The position numbers and the translations under genes were made by a program. A stretch of 9,713 bases of DNA from Paracoccaceae bacterium (GTDB lineage Bacteria; Pseudomonadota; Alphaproteobacteria; Rhodobacterales; Rhodobacteraceae): the NCBI GenBank assembly GCA_002746395.1, contig NVXA01000002.1, positions 134,878 to 144,590 of the forward strand, given 5' to 3'. This document shows, in pieces, positions 1-8,290 of this stretch (position 1 is its first letter; every line of letters starts with the position of its first letter). The notes under the pieces are model-generated. The model was given only the letters and a program-made list of their open reading frames with translations. It did no database searches and was not told where the DNA came from.

Positions 1-1067
1 CCATAAGACACAAGCGGCAGCGGCACGCCAACCACGGGAACCAAGCCCATAACCATCGCCATATTCACCGTGAAAAAGAAGAAAAATACCGCTCCTAAAC
101 CACCCGTAACCAGCCCGGCAAATCGGTCGCGATTGTTAATGGCCGACAGAATAATGAAAATCGTAATCGCCGTGTAAACCAACAGCAAGGAAATCGAGCC
201 AATAAACCCGAACTCCTCCGCCAACGTCGTGAAAATGAAATCGGTCTGTTTCTCAGGCAAAAAGTTCAACCGCCCCTGTGTGCCTTGCATATATCCCCGT
301 CCCGACAGCCCACCAGACCCAAGCGCAATTTTCGATTGCGTGATGTGATATCCCGCCCCCAACGGGTCCAACGCAGGGTTAATAAACGTATCAATTCGGC
401 GGTACTGATAGTCCTTCAAAATCTGCCAGGTTTCGCCCCGTGACATCATCACAACCGCCACCAATCCACCACCAGCGGCCAGTGCGGCCCCAAAATACCA
501 GAAGCTAACGCCCGCCAAAAACATCACGACACCGGCGCCCAAAGCCAGCAATATCGCTGTTCCCAAATCGGGTTGTTGCAACACCATGGCGACAGGAATC
601 AAAGTAATGACAACTGGCAACAGCACCCAAATCGGCCGCGAAATTCGCTCTGGCTCAAGCCAGTCATAGTACATCGCCAACACCAAAATCAGCGAGACTT
701 TCATAACTTCCGAGGGTTGTAGCTGCATGAAACCAAGGTCAATCCAGCGCTGCGCCCCCATACCGGTTTCGCCGAAAAAGTAGACCACAATCAGCAATAT
801 CACCGACACAATATATGCAATTGGCGCGACCCGCCGCCAAAACCGAATGTTAATGAAGGCAATAAAGAACATGCCCACAATACCAATCGCGAACCGCTCC
901 ATCTGGGCTGTGGCCCATGGCTCGAAGTTGCCGCCGGCCACGGAATATAGCATCATAAAACCGGTCGCCGACACGGCAAGTATCAGGAAAAACAGCGGCC
1001 AATGGAAGAATAGAATTTTGGAAAAACCTGTCGGGACTTTGTCGTATCCTGAATCATAATAGCTCAC
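1..1067 (-). CDS. rodA: RodA, SEDS peptidoglycan glycosyltransferase (3' end cut by window edge)
   Basis: RodA polymerises lipid II into glycan strands in the inner membrane as partner of PBP2 in the elongasome. About 355 codons are visible, with many hydrophobic segments; the reading runs off the left edge just after the motif PLPLVSYG, so roughly 25 residues are missing compared with the usual ~380. Family motifs seen are GAQRWIDLG followed by QPSE, QQPDLGTA near the middle, and PEKQTDFIFTTLAEEFG, which carries the conserved Asp (about residue 276) equivalent to the catalytic Asp of SEDS enzymes. The start is GTG at 1067, preceded by GGGAG seven bases upstream and overlapping the mrdA stop by 4 bases. 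The nearby ATG is out of frame. It is the last visible gene of the mre operon. Identity is very sure; the 3' end is not visible. Confidence 0.96.
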   Translation of the reverse strand, partial: MSYYDSGYDKVPTGFSKILFFHWPLFFLILAVSATGFMMLYSVAGGNFEPWATAQMERFAIGIVGMFFIAFINIRFWRRVAPIAYIVSVILLIVVYFFGETGMGAQRWIDLGFMQLQPSEVMKVSLILVLAMYYDWLEPERISRPIWVLLPVVITLIPVAMVLQQPDLGTAILLALGAGVVMFLAGVSFWYFGAALAAGGGLVAVVMMSRGETWQILKDYQYRRIDTFINPALDPLGAGYHITQSKIALGSGGLSGRGYMQGTQGRLNFLPEKQTDFIFTTLAEEFGFIGSISLLLVYTAITIFIILSAINNRDRFAGLVTGGLGAVFFFFFTVNMAMVMGLVPVVGVPLPLVSY

Positions 1068-2998
1068 AAATCATCTCCCGTTTGCGCGCTCGCCGCCTCA
1101 AGTGCGCGTTCCCGTTCGCCACGAATACGATTTCGCTCCGCTGCCGGATACGCCGACAAAGGCGGCTCCTCAGCATAAAGTGCCCGCATCATGATGTCCC
1201 GCGCAATCGGGGCCGCCACAGCTGAGCCACCACCGCCGTGCTCTACGACCACAACCACCGCATAACGCGGATTGTCATACGGTGCATATCCTACAAACAA
1301 CGCATGGTCGCGGCGATTCCACGGTAAATCCGCCTCCTTGAGGACGCCGGTTACACGTTCTGCGGCTGAAATTTGCCGCACCTGTGACGTCCCGGTTTTA
1401 CCCACAAAAATATTATCCTTATCGTCAATGCGCGAAGCGTAGGCCGTTCCCTTTTTCTCGTTCACAACGGTAAACATACCTCTGCGAACCTCGTCAAAAT
1501 CAGCTGGTTTGATGTCAAGTTTCTTGGGTTCTATCCGCGCTGGGGGCACACCGTTCACAGACTTGACAAGACGCGGCTCAACCGCATTCCCAGACGCAAG
1601 ACGCGACGTCATAACAGCCAGTTGTAAGGGGGACGCCAGTACAAATCCTTGCCCGATTCCGGCATTCAAAGTATCGCCCTGCAACCAGCCCTCACCAAAC
1701 ACCCGCTGCTTATAGGCCTTCGTCGGCATCAACCCACCTGAGATCGCCGGCAACGGAATATCGTATTTTTCCCCCAACCCCAATTGCCGCGCCTTGGCTG
1801 CAATCGCTTCAATCCCAACCCGTTTCGCGACATCATAATAGTAAACATCGCAGGACTGTTTAAGGCTGTTACCCATATCCATATTGCCGTGCCCACCCCG
1901 TTTCCAGCAATGGAAGCGGCGCCCGCCAAGCTCGTAATACCCTGGGCAATACACCGTTTCTTCGGGTTTGACCACGCCGGCTTCCAATGCCGCCAGCGCC
2001 ACAACCATTTTAAAAGTTGATGCAGGCGGATACGCACCAGACACCGTTTTATTTGACAGCGGCCGGTATTCATTATCCCGCAAGCCATTCCAGTCGGTTG
2101 TCGAAATCCCCCGCACAAACAAGTTCGGATCAAAGCTTGGAGCCGAGGCCATCGCGACCAGATCGCCATTGCGAACATCCATCACAATAGCCGAAGCGCT
2201 TTGATCCCCCAACCGTTCCATCGCGTATTCCTGAAGCTTCGTATCAAGCGTCAACTGAATATCTTTGCCCGCTATCCCATTATCACGCCCAAGCTCTCGC
2301 ATAATTCGACCGACAGAGTTTACCTCAATTCGGCTCGCACCCGCTGATCCGCGAAGGGTTTCTTCGGCATTACGTTCAACGCCTGTTTTCCCAATTGGGA
2401 AGCGCGGAATCTGGAACAACGGATCGGGGTCCTCCATCCGTGCCAAATCACTTTCGCTAACCGGACCAACATACCCAACGATATGCGCGTATGCTTTCTG
2501 AAATGGATAGCTTCGTGTTAAACCAACCTCTGGAAGAATCCCAGGTAACGCCGGCGCATTGGATGAAACTAGTGCAAATTCCTGCCATGTAAGATGCTCG
2601 GCAACCGTGACCGGTACAAATGCACTGCGCTTGCGCATATCTTTTTCAATTCTCTCGCGGCGTTCAGGGCTGATTGCAATAAGCTCGCCCAAACGATCTA
2701 AGACTTTTCCGGCATCTCCGGCTTGTTCGCGGATCATTACAATCCGGTAGTTTTGGTCGTTAATCGCGATAGGCACGCCGTTCCGGTCAAGTATTAGGCC
2801 GCGGTTTGGCGCAAGCAAACGAATGTTAATCCGGTTTTCTTCCGCCAACAGGCGAAACTCGTCTGACTGATCAATCTGTAACTGCCGCATGCGCCAGCCC
2901 AACACACCAATCACGCCCATCTGCACCCCCATCCACAGCAAACCCCGCCGTGTAATGCTGCGTTGACGTATCCTGCTAGTGCGCGTTGGTTGCATCAC
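1064..2998 (-). CDS. mrdA: Penicillin-binding protein 2 (elongation-specific D,D-transpeptidase)
   Basis: Monofunctional class B PBP that cross-links the glycan strands made by RodA during side-wall growth. It has 644 residues, close to E. coli PBP2 (633). A basic N-terminus is followed by one membrane anchor (about 19-37), then the pedestal/dimerisation domain beginning around EENRINIRLLAPNRGLILDR (53-72) and including PIGKTGVERNAEETLRG. The transpeptidase domain shows all three active-site motifs: SxxK at S327-K330 (PPASTFKM), SxD at S382-D384 (QSCD), and KTG at 534-536 (GKTGTSQ). The start is GTG at 2998, giving a 4-base overlap with the mreD stop; the identical TTGTGA junction recurs at mrdA/rodA, which supports this choice. 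ATG at 2995 is the alternative and would shorten the protein by one residue. An AGGG lies eight bases upstream of the GTG. The C-terminal tail (about 610-644) is charged and probably flexible. Confidence 0.97.
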   Translation of the reverse strand: MMQPTRTSRIRQRSITRRGLLWMGVQMGVIGVLGWRMRQLQIDQSDEFRLLAEENRINIRLLAPNRGLILDRNGVPIAINDQNYRIVMIREQAGDAGKVLDRLGELIAISPERRERIEKDMRKRSAFVPVTVAEHLTWQEFALVSSNAPALPGILPEVGLTRSYPFQKAYAHIVGYVGPVSESDLARMEDPDPLFQIPRFPIGKTGVERNAEETLRGSAGASRIEVNSVGRIMRELGRDNGIAGKDIQLTLDTKLQEYAMERLGDQSASAIVMDVRNGDLVAMASAPSFDPNLFVRGISTTDWNGLRDNEYRPLSNKTVSGAYPPASTFKMVVALAALEAGVVKPEETVYCPGYYELGGRRFHCWKRGGHGNMDMGNSLKQSCDVYYYDVAKRVGIEAIAAKARQLGLGEKYDIPLPAISGGLMPTKAYKQRVFGEGWLQGDTLNAGIGQGFVLASPLQLAVMTSRLASGNAVEPRLVKSVNGVPPARIEPKKLDIKPADFDEVRRGMFTVVNEKKGTAYASRIDDKDNIFVGKTGTSQVRQISAAERVTGVLKEADLPWNRRDHALFVGYAPYDNPRYAVVVVVEHGGGGSAVAAPIARDIMMRALYAEEPPLSAYPAAERNRIRGERERALEAASAQTGDDL

Positions 2999-3540
2999 AA
3001 TACATACCCTAATCTATTGGGTCTATTATCTTTTTTGTACGCCCGAATATGTAATCCCCAATGCAATATGATCACAACAACTGGATAAACCGCCACGGTT
3101 CGCCCCCAGTGCCAAATCACATCCGTGACGCCGTATACACTGTCAAACGACACCAGCAACAATAGGTTTTGCAATATAAGCATAAGCGCAAACAGCGCAC
3201 TTACATACAGCCATTCCACCAAGAACGGAATGTCACGAAAGGCCCTTTCGCTGACACGCAAAACTTCCATGCCAACAAATAATACCAGCGCCCATAACCC
3301 TAATGGCCGCATCATCATGGCATCGCCAAGCACACCCAAAAATACGATCCCAAGGATCGGCGCAGACATTGGTCGCCGGATCACCCATGCTGCAAACAGT
3401 GCAAACATAATATCCGGAAAAGCGACACTATTAGCCGCCAGTCCCATCGGAATTATCGGAATGCCAATAGAAGCAAACCCCATAATTAAAAATAGTATAA
3501 CTTCAAACCATCTGCGCGAATTTGTCGGTGTTTTACTCAT
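2995..3540 (-). CDS. mreD: Rod shape-determining protein MreD
   Basis: Polytopic inner-membrane protein of the elongasome that works with MreC; its biochemical role is not settled in the family. It has 181 residues, typical for alphaproteobacterial MreD (E. coli 162). I see about five to six hydrophobic segments (roughly 13-34, 38-54, 60-77, 80-96, 108-131 and 147-165), with a short basic C-terminal tail. The segment FPDIMFALFAAWVIRRP followed by GVLGDAMMMRPLGLWAL is characteristic. It starts with ATG at 3540, inside the end of mreC (8-base overlap ATGAGTAA), with GGAAGG eight bases upstream, so it is probably translationally coupled to mreC. Assignment rests on hydropathy, these motifs and its position between mreC and mrdA. 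Confidence 0.95.
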   Translation of the reverse strand: MSKTPTNSRRWFEVILFLIMGFASIGIPIIPMGLAANSVAFPDIMFALFAAWVIRRPMSAPILGIVFLGVLGDAMMMRPLGLWALVLFVGMEVLRVSERAFRDIPFLVEWLYVSALFALMLILQNLLLLVSFDSVYGVTDVIWHWGRTVAVYPVVVIILHWGLHIRAYKKDNRPNRLGYVL

Positions 3541-4408
3541 TGTTTACACCTTCCTCTATACCGATGATATCACCTGGTCCGCCAATATCCTCTCGCGGTG
3601 TAACTTTCAGCACCCTAATAAATTCCAGATTTTCGTGGTCTGCCGCCAATCGCACCCTAAAATGTCCTTCTGGGTCAATCGCCACTTGCCCAACCAAAAT
3701 GTCGGATGGGAACACTCCGCCATCACCGGATGTCATCACCCGACTACCAGCTTGAACCCCGACTTCAGAATCCAGAAAATCGAGCGGTGGCACAACCGTG
3801 TTATCCCCCCGCACAATCGCACGCCGCCCAGATGGAATAATAATAACCGGCACGCTAGAACTAACATCCGATAAGAACAGTATGCGCGAGGTAACCTCTC
3901 CCACACCGGCAATTCGCCCGACAAGCCCCAGCCCATCGACCGCCGCAGATCCATCACGAACCCCGTCCTGCCGCCCAATATTAACCAAAGCGGATTGACT
4001 AAACGGGCCACCCGAATCCGTCATCACCTCGCCCGTAATAAACGCCAATCTGGAGTTCAGTTTCACGTTATTCAGCGCCAGCAACTGCGCGTTTTTCTGC
4101 TCCAACTGCAAAGCGGCCTCGCGCCATCCCTTCATCCGTTGCAACTCGCGCCGTAATTCCTGATTTTGTTCATAAACACGGGTGTAGGACTGCAAATCCG
4201 CAATCATCCGCGTCGCCGAGGTCACAGGCACAAGCGCCCATTCAAAGCTTGGAAAAAAACGGTCGACCAGCGCCATACGAAACCGTTCGGCGCGGGGGTT
4301 ATCAATACGCGACAGCAAAAACAGCCCGAGCAACAGCACAAACAGAATACCAACGAGGAACCGGCGCAGTACTTTCCACGAATTGCTTATAGATGTGTCC
4401 TGCGCCAC
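3533..4408 (-). CDS. mreC: Rod shape-determining protein MreC
   Basis: Bitopic membrane protein whose periplasmic part bridges the MreB cytoskeleton and the PBP2/RodA synthase. It has 291 residues: a short cytoplasmic N-terminus, one membrane span (about 15-33), an amphipathic coiled-coil-like stretch (about 68-113, rich in Glu, Gln, Arg and Leu), then the two beta-barrel core domain from about 120 to 270. Core signatures are ALVNIGRQDGVRDGSAAVDGLGLVGR (in part, 140-165), FLSDVSSSVPVII (178-190) and VMTSGDGGVFPSDILVG (224-240). The start is GTG at 4408, 17 bases after the mreB stop, with an AAGGG about ten bases upstream, so the ribosome site is only moderate. The end overlaps mreD. Confidence 0.96.
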   Translation of the reverse strand: MAQDTSISNSWKVLRRFLVGILFVLLLGLFLLSRIDNPRAERFRMALVDRFFPSFEWALVPVTSATRMIADLQSYTRVYEQNQELRRELQRMKGWREAALQLEQKNAQLLALNNVKLNSRLAFITGEVMTDSGGPFSQSALVNIGRQDGVRDGSAAVDGLGLVGRIAGVGEVTSRILFLSDVSSSVPVIIIPSGRRAIVRGDNTVVPPLDFLDSEVGVQAGSRVMTSGDGGVFPSDILVGQVAIDPEGHFRVRLAADHENLEFIRVLKVTPREDIGGPGDIIGIEEGVNNE

Positions 4409-4425
4409 CCGCTTGCCACCCTTCG

Positions 4426-5561
<1,136 letters not shown>

Positions 5562-5609
5562 GGGGGGCAAACTTTAATGTTAGTTCGATTAGTGATAGTT
5601 TTGGGTTAT

Positions 5610-5650
5610 CTGGCGAGATGCCGCTTATGATTTGTGCAACTTCTCGCCAG
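5610..5650 (-). repeat. Inverted repeat behind leuA, possible weak terminator
   Basis: Perfect 9-base arms TCTCGCCAG / CTGGCGAGA lie at 5642-5650 and 5610-5618, separated by 23 bases. TTAT/ATAA pairing outside the arms could extend the stem past a small bulge. The left edge of the repeat in transcript order is nine bases after the leuA stop codon, where a terminator would be expected. However, the bases after the 3' arm on the minus strand (ATAACCCAAAAC) are not a T run, so it is not a standard intrinsic terminator. It may instead stabilise the leuA 3' end or bind a protein. Confidence 0.45.
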
Positions 5651-5658
5651 AGGATAAT

Positions 5659-7224
5659 TTACGACAACGCTGCCGGTGCCGTTTTCGCGCGCCGTACAAT
5701 CAGCTTGTTCAGCGCGTTTACATAGGCCTTCGCCGATGCCACAACCGTGTCCGTATCCGAAGATTGGCCCGTAACAATCTTGCCGTCCTCTTCCATTCGA
5801 ACGCTTACGGTTGCCTGTGCATCCGTACCCTCGGTCACCGCATGTACCTGATAAAGCGCCAGCGTTGCTGCATGCGGGAACACCATTTTAATGGCATTGA
5901 AAACCGCATCCACAGGGCCATCACCAGTGGCCGTAACCACATGTTCAATCCCGTCAACCTCCAGCGTCAGATCCGCCGTTTGCGGCCCTTCAGTGCCACA
6001 AACCACGCGCAACATTTTCACCTGAATTGTATCGTTGGCCGTATTGGTATCACTGTCCGTCATCAGCGCGATTAAGTCATCGTCAAAGATTTCCTTCTTA
6101 CGGTCTGCCAGTTCCTTGAACCGCACGAACACATCTTTCAACTGGTTATCGCCCAGCGAATAGCCCAAGTTTTCCAACTTCGATCGCAACGCCGCACGCC
6201 CCGAATGCTTACCCATCACCAGAGAGGTCTCGCTTAACCCGATGTCCTCTGGCCGCATAATCTCAAACGTGCCGGAATGCTTCAGCATCCCGTCCTGATG
6301 GATGCCGCTTTCATGCGCAAACGCATTCTTGCCGACAATCGCCTTGTTGAACTGCACAGGAAACCCCGAAACAGTCGAAACAAGACGCGAGGCCTGCATT
6401 ATTTTCGTCGTATCGATATTATTGTGATACGGCATGATGTCGTGGCGAACTTTCATCGCCATCACGACCTCCTCCAACGCGGTATTTCCCGCACGCTCCC
6501 CAAGGCCATTGATCGTGCATTCAATCTGCCGCGCCCCTGCCTCGACAGCCGCCAATGCATTTGCCGTCGCCATGCCCAAATCGTTGTGACAATGCGTGGC
6601 GATGATAATTTCATCCATGCCCGGCACACGCTCCAACAACATGCGGATAATGTCCGCACTTTCGCGCGGCGCGGTATAGCCGACCGTGTCAGGTATATTA
6701 ATCGTCGTCGCGCCAGCCTTGATCGCAATCTCGCACACCCGCGCCAAGTAATCATCTTCCGTCCGCGTCGCATCCATCGGTGACCACTGCACATTGTCGC
6801 AAAGATTGCGCGCATAGCTGACCGTGTCGTGAATTTTCTGCGCCATCTCGTCCATATCCAGCTGCACCTGAAATTCTCTGTGCAGCGGCGACGTGCCGAT
6901 GAACGTATGAATACGCGGTTGGCGTGCGTTTTTCACCGCGTCCCAACACCGATCAATATCACCAAAGCTCGCCCGCGCCAGACCACAGATCACGGTGTTC
7001 GGGGCCGCTTTGGCAATTTCCGTTACCGCCTCAAAATCGCCTTCCGACGCAATCGGGAAACCCGCCTCGATAATATCGACGCCCATCTCATCCAGAAGTG
7101 AGGCAATTTCGATCTTCTCGCTCAACGTCATTGTCGCGCCGGGGCTTTGCTCGCCATCGCGCAAAGTCGTGTCAAAAATCAGAACGCGGTTTTTCTCGGA
7201 CTGCGGATTAGTTTTGATGGTCAT
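5659..7224 (-). CDS. leuA: 2-isopropylmalate synthase
   Basis: Condenses acetyl-CoA with 2-ketoisovalerate to 2-isopropylmalate, the first committed and normally leucine-inhibited step of leucine synthesis, in the cytoplasm. It has 521 residues, matching the long LeuA type 1 family. The N-terminal TIM-barrel begins with the signature FDTTLRDGEQSPGATM (17-32, with catalytic/metal Arg22-Asp23). Metal ligands appear in HCHNDLG (His211, His213) and in GERAGNTALEE (Asn247). The linker region includes KNAFAHESGIHQDG (299-312). The C-terminal LeuA dimer/regulatory domain occupies about 395-510, so leucine feedback is expected. The start is ATG 7224, with AAGGA nine bases upstream. It is preceded by a leucine-rich leader peptide and alternative hairpins, so attenuation control is likely. 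The mre operon follows in the same direction. Confidence 0.98.
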   Translation of the reverse strand: MTIKTNPQSEKNRVLIFDTTLRDGEQSPGATMTLSEKIEIASLLDEMGVDIIEAGFPIASEGDFEAVTEIAKAAPNTVICGLARASFGDIDRCWDAVKNARQPRIHTFIGTSPLHREFQVQLDMDEMAQKIHDTVSYARNLCDNVQWSPMDATRTEDDYLARVCEIAIKAGATTINIPDTVGYTAPRESADIIRMLLERVPGMDEIIIATHCHNDLGMATANALAAVEAGARQIECTINGLGERAGNTALEEVVMAMKVRHDIMPYHNNIDTTKIMQASRLVSTVSGFPVQFNKAIVGKNAFAHESGIHQDGMLKHSGTFEIMRPEDIGLSETSLVMGKHSGRAALRSKLENLGYSLGDNQLKDVFVRFKELADRKKEIFDDDLIALMTDSDTNTANDTIQVKMLRVVCGTEGPQTADLTLEVDGIEHVVTATGDGPVDAVFNAIKMVFPHAATLALYQVHAVTEGTDAQATVSVRMEEDGKIVTGQSSDTDTVVASAKAYVNALNKLIVRRAKTAPAALS

Positions 7225-7257
7225 TTTAAGAATTCCTTAGCATATGGTTTGGTATAA

Positions 7258-7289
7258 GGCGCGAAAGTTCTCCTCTGAGCGCGCGCGCC
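7258..7289 (-). terminator. Putative leu attenuator terminator hairpin (weak T tract)
   Basis: On the minus strand GGCGCG (7289-7284) can pair with CGCGCC (7263-7258): six GC pairs. An inner CTC/GAG pairing (7279-7277 with 7272-7270) closes an AGAG loop. Only TTAT follows, so as an intrinsic terminator it is weak, and Rho or pausing may contribute. It shares bases 7272-7289 with the hairpin at 7272-7311, so both cannot form at once. This is the structure expected when the leader peptide is fully translated. Confidence 0.45.
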
Positions 7290-7311
7290 GATATACCGGC
7301 TCGCTCAGAGG
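7272..7311 (-). promoter_or_regulatory. Putative leu antiterminator hairpin
   Basis: On the minus strand CCTCTGAGCG (7311-7302) and CGCTCAGAGG (7281-7272) form a perfect 10-base-pair stem. Inside it GCCGG/TCGGC can add a small stem with a TATA loop. No T run follows (AGAACTTTCG), which argues against it being the terminator. The 5' arm contains the stop codon of the leader peptide (7307-7305), so a ribosome that finishes the peptide would cover that arm. A ribosome stalled at the early leucine codons would leave it free. Confidence 0.6.
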
Positions 7312-7370
7312 CTGCTAAGAAGTAGGAGGAGCGCAGAAAGACCGCCAGCTGTCGCCGCAGTCGATTTCAT
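7305..7370 (-). CDS. leu leader peptide (attenuator sensor)
   Basis: A 21-codon reading frame upstream of leuA, ATG at 7370 and TGA at 7305-7307. Its C-terminal half reads LSALLLLLSSL. Seven of 21 residues are Leu, five of them consecutive, encoded by CTC CTC CTA CTT CTT (7331-7317), with further Leu codons at 7340 and immediately before the stop. This matches the role of leader peptides in amino-acid operons: ribosome stalling when leucyl-tRNA is scarce. The frame is also open to an ATG at 7394, giving a 29-residue version whose first base coincides with the predicted transcription start. Ribosome-site quality is poor for both starts. The peptide probably has no function of its own. The name leuL is used for the enterobacterial analogue; homology is not implied. 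Confidence 0.7.
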   Translation of the reverse strand: MKSTAATAGGLSALLLLLSSL

Positions 7371-7401
7371 TGTAATATGCCCATCTCTATTCATGGAGCG
7401 C

Positions 7402-7429
7402 ACTATACGCGCCCAGATCAAAAGATAAA
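7402..7429 (-). promoter_or_regulatory. Candidate promoter of the leu leader/leuA transcript
   Basis: On the minus strand TATAGT (7407-7402) matches the -10 consensus at five of six positions. TTTATC (7429-7424) lies 16 bases upstream as a weak -35. Transcription would begin about seven bases downstream, at 7394-7395. This gives a leader of about 170 bases before leuA that contains the whole leader peptide and both hairpins. The position agrees with the attenuator model; the boxes were read by eye. Confidence 0.5.
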
Positions 7430-7496
7430 GTGCTGTTTGCATAAAATTCTGCCACAGCAGGCATGCGACAAAATGGTCAAAAATCGAGGCATTCCC

Positions 7497-7526
7497 TTGA
7501 CGCATGGCAGATATGCATTAAATGCA
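7497..7526 (+). promoter_or_regulatory. Possible promoter/operator upstream of the 7595 gene
   Basis: TTGACG at 7497-7502 is a good -35 candidate on the plus strand. Fifteen to sixteen bases further lies an AT-rich stretch (TTAAAT or TAAATG) that is only a mediocre -10. It overlaps the inverted repeat TGCATT-A-AATGCA (7514-7526), a possible operator. The gene start at 7595 is about 70 bases downstream. The rest of 7371-7594 holds the divergent leu promoter and nothing else that I recognise. Confidence 0.3.
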
Positions 7527-7594
7527 CTACTGAGACGTCTAAAAAATGCCATATTGCAGAACACACTCTTTAAGTTAACCGAGAAGGACAGCGT

Positions 7595-7900
7595 ATGTTC
7601 GATTACGTTGATTCAACGGCTTTTGCCAATGACCAAGGTGCCCGCGCCCAGAAACTGTTTGCAGCAGTTGTTCTGGCGGCTCTTGATGATGCAATCGCCG
7701 ATGACAAAAAATACGGCAATGGCCCAGAGGTTATTGCACGCTGGGCACGCTCACGTGATGGCCGCGAAGTGCTTATGTGCGCCGGCATTGACCCCAATGA
7801 ACGGTGCGTCAAAGGCATGATGGAATTCGTCGGGCGCGGTGTCCGTACATCCGTGGCTTTGTCACGTGAAGAAAGCGAACGTCAAGCCGCAGCTGCTTGA
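7595..7900 (+). CDS. Small conserved hypothetical protein (Rhodobacterales type)
   Basis: A 101-residue soluble protein with no signal peptide or membrane span. The start is ATG 7595, with a strong GAGAAGGA six bases upstream. Distinct stretches are MFDYVDSTAFANDQGARAQK (1-20), LFAAVVLAALDDAIADDKKY (21-40, probably a helix), GNGPEVIARWARSRDGREVL (41-60), CAGIDPNER (62-70) and GRGVRTSVALSREESER (80-96). The mix suggests a compact, mostly helical fold. It resembles a small protein I associate with Rhodobacterales genomes, possibly the DUF6280 family, but that is memory and unchecked. No function is known to me. It is transcribed divergently from the leu leader and alone, with its own terminator. 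The WARSRDGREVL segment is basic enough that nucleic-acid binding is conceivable, but nothing here shows it. Confidence 0.88.
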   Translation: MFDYVDSTAFANDQGARAQKLFAAVVLAALDDAIADDKKYGNGPEVIARWARSRDGREVLMCAGIDPNERCVKGMMEFVGRGVRTSVALSREESERQAAAA

Positions 7901-7918
7901 TTTATATACTATATTCTT

Positions 7919-7948
7919 AAAAACGGGTCCTTAGAGGCCCGTTTTTTT
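7919..7948 (+). terminator. Intrinsic terminator, probably bidirectional
   Basis: AAACGGGTC (7921-7929) pairs with GGCCCGTTT (7936-7944) around a six-base loop, with one T-G pair, followed by a T run to 7948. It lies 18 bases after the stop at 7900. Because A residues precede the stem and T residues follow it, the same sequence can serve the convergent lipoprotein gene on the minus strand, whose stop is at 7960. Confidence 0.9.
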
Positions 7949-7959
7949 ATGTTCGTTCA

Positions 7960-8253
7960 TTAACAAGAAATCCGCGCGTCAGCCATCGCTTGGTCGCCGG
8001 AAAATGACCCGTCGATAACCCGGCATCCACTCGCCCGTTCCATCGCGGTGACTGCACGGGGACCAATCACGGAAATTGCCGGCAGCATCTCGAAGTTAAG
8101 ACGGATAGCGCGCACTTCTTTTCCAAGAACATAGACATCGAAAACAGATCCCTCCACCGTTACCCGCACAGGTTCAGCACTTTTAAACCGTCGTCCGGGC
8201 GAAGAACACGCCAGTAAAACCAGAAATACACTCAAGAAAACAAAGAATCGCAT
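7960..8253 (-). CDS. Small putative lipoprotein, function unknown
   Basis: A 97-residue protein beginning MRFFVFLSVFLVLLACSS: a short hydrophobic signal followed by the lipobox LLAC, with the lipidated Cys at residue 16. The mature part is about 80 residues, with probable beta strands (VRVTVEGSVFDVYVLGKEVRAI in part) and two further Cys near the C-terminus (SGCRVIDG and the last residues ARISC) that could form a disulfide in the periplasm. I start it at ATG 8253 because GGA lies nine bases upstream. ATG 8262, in frame and three codons earlier, has no properly spaced ribosome site but cannot be excluded. It lies downstream of another lipoprotein gene on the same strand, 64 bases away. I do not recognise the family beyond a resemblance to small periplasmic proteins of Rhodobacterales. 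Confidence 0.82.
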   Translation of the reverse strand: MRFFVFLSVFLVLLACSSPGRRFKSAEPVRVTVEGSVFDVYVLGKEVRAIRLNFEMLPAISVIGPRAVTAMERASGCRVIDGSFSGDQAMADARISC

Positions 8254-8290
8254 GAGGCCCATTCCAGCGAAAACCGGAATATTGTAACAG

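Noticed and set aside
3125..3874. 249-codon open frame on the plus strand
   Set aside because: It lies opposite mreC and mreD, which have clear family motifs; its product is low-complexity (Asn, Thr, Pro, His rich) and matches nothing.
5632..6783. Plus-strand open frames opposite leuA (5632-6075 and 6277-6783)
   Set aside because: Arg/His/Asn-rich shadow translations of a well-supported leuA; no ribosome sites or domains.
7272..7311. Reading the 10-bp stem as the leu terminator
   Set aside because: No T run follows it and its 5' arm carries the leader stop codon, so a translating ribosome would block it in leucine excess, opposite to what a terminator needs.
7305..7505. 66-codon reading frame ending in the leu leader
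   Set aside because: Its upstream part crosses the predicted promoter and has no ribosome site; only the last 21-29 codons make sense as a leader peptide.
7377..7820. 147-codon plus-strand frame overlapping the small protein gene at 7595
   Set aside because: Different frame, no ribosome site, and it spans the divergent leu promoter; the 7595-7900 frame has far better signals.
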